Assembly: GCA_964440285.1 (NCBI GenBank)
Contig: CAYTRV010000085.1
Location: forward strand, 1-9,205
DNA length: 9,205 nt
Source: CALMEC01 sp964440285
Lineage (GTDB): Bacteria; Actinomycetota; Thermoleophilia; Miltoncostaeales; Miltoncostaeaceae
Direction: 5' to 3'
The position numbers were made by a program, and so were the translations under genes. Shown here piece after piece: positions 6,699-9,205 of this stretch. Each line of letters begins with the position of its first letter. The stretch's first letter is position 1. The notes under the pieces were generated by a model. The model was not told the DNA's origin. It worked only from the letters and a program-made list of their open reading frames with translations, and ran no database searches.

Positions 6699-8080
6699 GC
6701 GACCCGCTCGTCTGCCCCCTGATCGTCGGCGGGGTCCGCGAAGGCACCGACACGCACCTTCCGGTGCACGCTCCCCGCGACGACCGGTACCTCGGTGAGG
6801 TCGCCGCAGCCGATGCCCCAGCCGTCGACAGGGCCGCTAACGCCGCCCACACCGCGCTCGAGAAGTGGCGGGCAGCCGCGCCGCTTGTCCGCGCCGATCT
6901 GCTCGGCCGATACGCACGTCTGCTCGACGACCACACCCAACACCTCGCGGAACTCGTCGCGGATGAGGTCGGCAAGCCGCTTCCCGAGGCCCAAGCCGAG
7001 GTCGCGCGGGCGATCGAGGTCGTCCACCATTTCGCCGCTGAGGCAGCCCGGCTGTGGCAAACGCACCTGCCCGGCGAGTCCCTGACGAGCGGAAGCACCA
7101 TCCGGCCCGAGCCCGTTGGCGTGGTCGCAGCGATCACCCCGTGGAACTTCCCTGTTGCGCTCGTGCTTTGGAAACTCGCGCCCGCGCTGGCAGCTGGGTG
7201 CACCGTCATCGTCAAGCCCGCTCAGGAGGCGCCGCTTGCGGCCTGGACCCTGGTCGATCTCGCCCAGCAGGTCTTCCCCGCCGGCGTGGTGAACGTCGTC
7301 ACCGGTGACGGGCCGACCGTCGGCGAGGCGCTCGCAACGCACCCGTTGGTGGCGAAGGTCGCGTTCACCGGCTCCCGCCGCGTCGCCGAGCAGATCGCCG
7401 CGTGGTCGGCCCCGCGGCTCAAGCACCTGAGCCTCGAACTCGGCGGGCACGGTGCGCTGATCGTCCTGCCGGACGCCGACCTCGACACGGCTGTGGACGT
7501 CGCCGTCGTCCAGGGATACGTCAACACCGGGCAGGCCTGCTACGCCGTCAACCGCGTGCTGGTCACCCCTGGGCTCGTCGATGCGTTCCTGGAGCGGTTC
7601 CGGCGGCGGTTCGCCGAGATTCCCGCTGGCGTGATGACCACCGGCCGCGGCCGGAACAGACATGTTGCGCTGCTCGAGGATGCCCGCGCCCACGGCGCAT
7701 CGGTGGAGGGCGGCGAGGTCGACGGGCGGTGGGTGCATCCGGCCCTCGTCACCGGCGCCGGGCCGGGTGTTCGGCTCGTCGACGAGGAGCCGTTCACCCC
7801 GATCGTCGCGATCGTCGAAGTTGCGGACGTCGACGCGGCGGTGGCGGAGACGAACCGCCCCGACTACGGCCTCGTCAACTACGTCTGCGGCGAGGATCTG
7901 CGGGTATGTCTGGAGACCGCAGGGCGCCTCGCCTCCGGGACCGTCGCGATCAACGGGTGGCGGGTGGTGGTGCCCCACGCCCCGTACGGCGGGTGGCGCG
8001 GCTCAGGCCTGGGGACGGAGCTCGGCCGGGCTGGGCTGGAGGCGTTCTGCCGCTGGCAGCACTTCCGCGTCGTTCGTTAG
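6695..8080 (+). CDS. NAD(P)-dependent aldehyde dehydrogenase, last gene of the thiamin operon
   Basis: Oxidises an aldehyde to a carboxylate with NAD(P). Numbered from CTG 6695 (461 aa), it has Asn151 in ITPWNFP, general-base Glu248 in LELGG, catalytic Cys282 in NTGQAC and Glu365 in EEPF, so it should be active. Oddities are FTGSRRVA (224-231), where the usual second Gly of the nucleotide-binding motif is Ala, and His252 where Lys or Asn usually follows LELGG. The frame opens after a stop at 6656 and has no ATG, GTG or TTG before 6764, yet residues 2-23 (LIVGGVREGTDTHLPV region) match a normal family N-terminus. CTG 6695 overlaps the previous TGA as CTGA, with AGGCGG 8 nt upstream, and is therefore preferred; GTG 6764 is the fallback. 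The substrate is unknown. Its position suggests a thiamin- or pyrimidine-derived aldehyde, but this is only contextual. Confidence 0.88.
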   Translation: MSDPLVCPLIVGGVREGTDTHLPVHAPRDDRYLGEVAAADAPAVDRAANAAHTALEKWRAAAPLVRADLLGRYARLLDDHTQHLAELVADEVGKPLPEAQAEVARAIEVVHHFAAEAARLWQTHLPGESLTSGSTIRPEPVGVVAAITPWNFPVALVLWKLAPALAAGCTVIVKPAQEAPLAAWTLVDLAQQVFPAGVVNVVTGDGPTVGEALATHPLVAKVAFTGSRRVAEQIAAWSAPRLKHLSLELGGHGALIVLPDADLDTAVDVAVVQGYVNTGQACYAVNRVLVTPGLVDAFLERFRRRFAEIPAGVMTTGRGRNRHVALLEDARAHGASVEGGEVDGRWVHPALVTGAGPGVRLVDEEPFTPIVAIVEVADVDAAVAETNRPDYGLVNYVCGEDLRVCLETAGRLASGTVAINGWRVVVPHAPYGGWRGSGLGTELGRAGLEAFCRWQHFRVVR

Positions 8081-9205
8081 TGCGGCGCGCCGCGGTGCAC
8101 CCTGCGTGCGTAGACGAGTTGCTCCAACTTTGGTCTGGCACCGAACAGGCCGCTGTCGCCGATTCCGCCCACGACAAAGTGAGGGTCCTGGTAGAGCGGG
8201 TGCTCGTTCACCACGATCCGTGCAGCGCGCAGTTGCCCGACGAGCGTGTCCGTCGGGCCGAAGACGCTCGCCCCCAACCCGTGGGCGTCGGCGTTCGCGA
8301 CGGCGACCGCGTCATCAGCGTCGCCGGCGAGCATGAGTCCGCGGAGCGGCGCGAAGCTCTCCTCGCTCCACAGCATCGTCGCCGACGCCGCGCGGGGCAG
8401 GAGCACGACGGTCGGGGTGAAGAACGGTCCGTCCTCGCCGCGTCCCGCGATGATCTCCCCACCCAGGGCCAATGCCTCCGCCAGGCTCGTACGGGCACGG
8501 CCGCGGCCGGGGCTGTCGCCGAGCGGGGCGATGTCGGTCTCCTCCCGCGCCGGGTCGCCGACCCGCAGCGCCTCGACCGCGCGGACCAGCAACGGACGGA
8601 ACTCAGGCCACACCCGCGATTCGACGATGATCCGTTTCGCGGCCATGCACAGCTGACCGGCGTTCGTGAACGCTCCGACCGCGATCGCCGACGCGGCCAT
8701 CTCCAGGTCCGCTCCCGCGAGGACGATCGCCGCGTCGTTCCCAGACGCCTCCGGGATGTAGGGCCGAAGTGGCACGCCCCGCGCGTACGCGTCCGCCAAC
8801 CGCACGAGCTGGCGTTTGCACGTCCCTGTCGAGCCGTGCGCGACGACCGCCCCGACACCGGGATGGGCGACCAGGCCCTCCGCCTCCTGGGGCGGGAGGT
8901 CCGCGATCTGGATCGCCCCGTCCGGCCAGGCGGATGCGATCGCCGTCAGGACGCGCCCAGTGGTGTCGCGCACCCGCCGAGACGGGCGGCAGATGACGCT
9001 ATTGCCGGCGACAAGCGCGGACGCCGCGACGACCGTGGGCACCCACACCGGGGAGTTCGCGGCGTGCCATGCGAATACCACGCCGTACGGCGCCCATTCC
9101 AGCGTGGTCGCTCCCGACACGGCTGGGACCGCGCACGGGCGGATCGCCTCGGCGAAATCCGGGAGGGCGTCCAGCAGCGCGACCGCCGAGTCCAGCTCAC
9201 GCCGG
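8077..9205 (-). CDS. Second aldehyde dehydrogenase family protein, N-terminus beyond window
   Basis: Partial aldehyde dehydrogenase; about 375 codons are visible and the frame continues past the right edge, so the true start is not seen. The GTG at 9120 is internal: upstream codons encode a plausible continuation (LDSAVALLDALPDFAEAIRP). Key residues are present: Asn in WHAANSP, Glu in YIPEASGNDAA (codon 8749-8751), catalytic Cys in NAGQLCMAAKR (codon 8647-8649) and the later EESFAP. The nucleotide-binding motif is unusual, HGSTGTCK in place of FTGSTxxG. It is clearly not a recent copy of the neighbouring dehydrogenase; the two share only family motifs. It is convergent with that gene, overlapping it by four bases, and so lies outside the riboswitch operon. 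Substrate unknown. Confidence 0.88.
   Translation of the reverse strand, partial: RRELDSAVALLDALPDFAEAIRPCAVPAVSGATTLEWAPYGVVFAWHAANSPVWVPTVVAASALVAGNSVICRPSRRVRDTTGRVLTAIASAWPDGAIQIADLPPQEAEGLVAHPGVGAVVAHGSTGTCKRQLVRLADAYARGVPLRPYIPEASGNDAAIVLAGADLEMAASAIAVGAFTNAGQLCMAAKRIIVESRVWPEFRPLLVRAVEALRVGDPAREETDIAPLGDSPGRGRARTSLAEALALGGEIIAGRGEDGPFFTPTVVLLPRAASATMLWSEESFAPLRGLMLAGDADDAVAVANADAHGLGASVFGPTDTLVGQLRAARIVVNEHPLYQDPHFVVGGIGDSGLFGARPKLEQLVYARRVHRGAPH

Noticed and set aside
1..9205. CRISPR array, insertion sequence or transposase
   Set aside because: No regularly spaced direct repeats, terminal inverted repeats or transposase-like frames were seen.

Overview
The window is very GC-rich, densely packed DNA with strong G/C preference at third codon positions and GTG/TTG/CTG starts. 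Together with an actinobacterial-type MobF relaxase, this suggests a member of the Actinomycetota or a similar high-GC lineage; species cannot be told from the sequence.

Left third (1-2969, minus strand): one long open frame, running off the left edge, for a MobF/TrwC-type conjugative relaxase-helicase. It has an N-terminal tyrosine/three-histidine nicking domain, a RecD/TraI-like ATPase-helicase and the start of a charged helical tail. It begins with GTG. To its right lies a non-coding stretch of about 366 bp (2970-3335) with three clear palindromes, the largest an 18-bp near-perfect hairpin. This is where an origin of transfer or the operators of the relaxase gene would be expected.

Middle (3336-8080, plus strand): a TPP riboswitch (THI box) heads a tightly packed operon of six genes. 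These are a small MTH1187/YkoF-type thiamine-binding protein, the ABC permease ThiX, the lipoprotein ThiY (NMT1/THI5-like), the ATPase ThiZ, an unrecognised 140-aa protein with an internal duplication, and an aldehyde dehydrogenase. The first four genes overlap each other by ATGA. The Shine-Dalgarno sequence of the first gene lies inside the aptamer, so control is most likely at translation initiation. The logical role is uptake of a thiamin precursor pyrimidine or breakdown product, induced when TPP is scarce. The unknown protein and the dehydrogenase are not part of the standard ThiXYZ set.

Right end (8077-9205, minus strand): a second, different aldehyde dehydrogenase, convergent with the first and cut by the window edge. 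The two genes overlap by TTAG, which supplies the stop codon for both strands.

The points most worth following are the aldehyde dehydrogenase and duplicated small protein inside a thiamin-controlled uptake operon, the candidate oriT hairpin, and the placing of a vitamin-uptake operon directly beside a conjugation relaxase.
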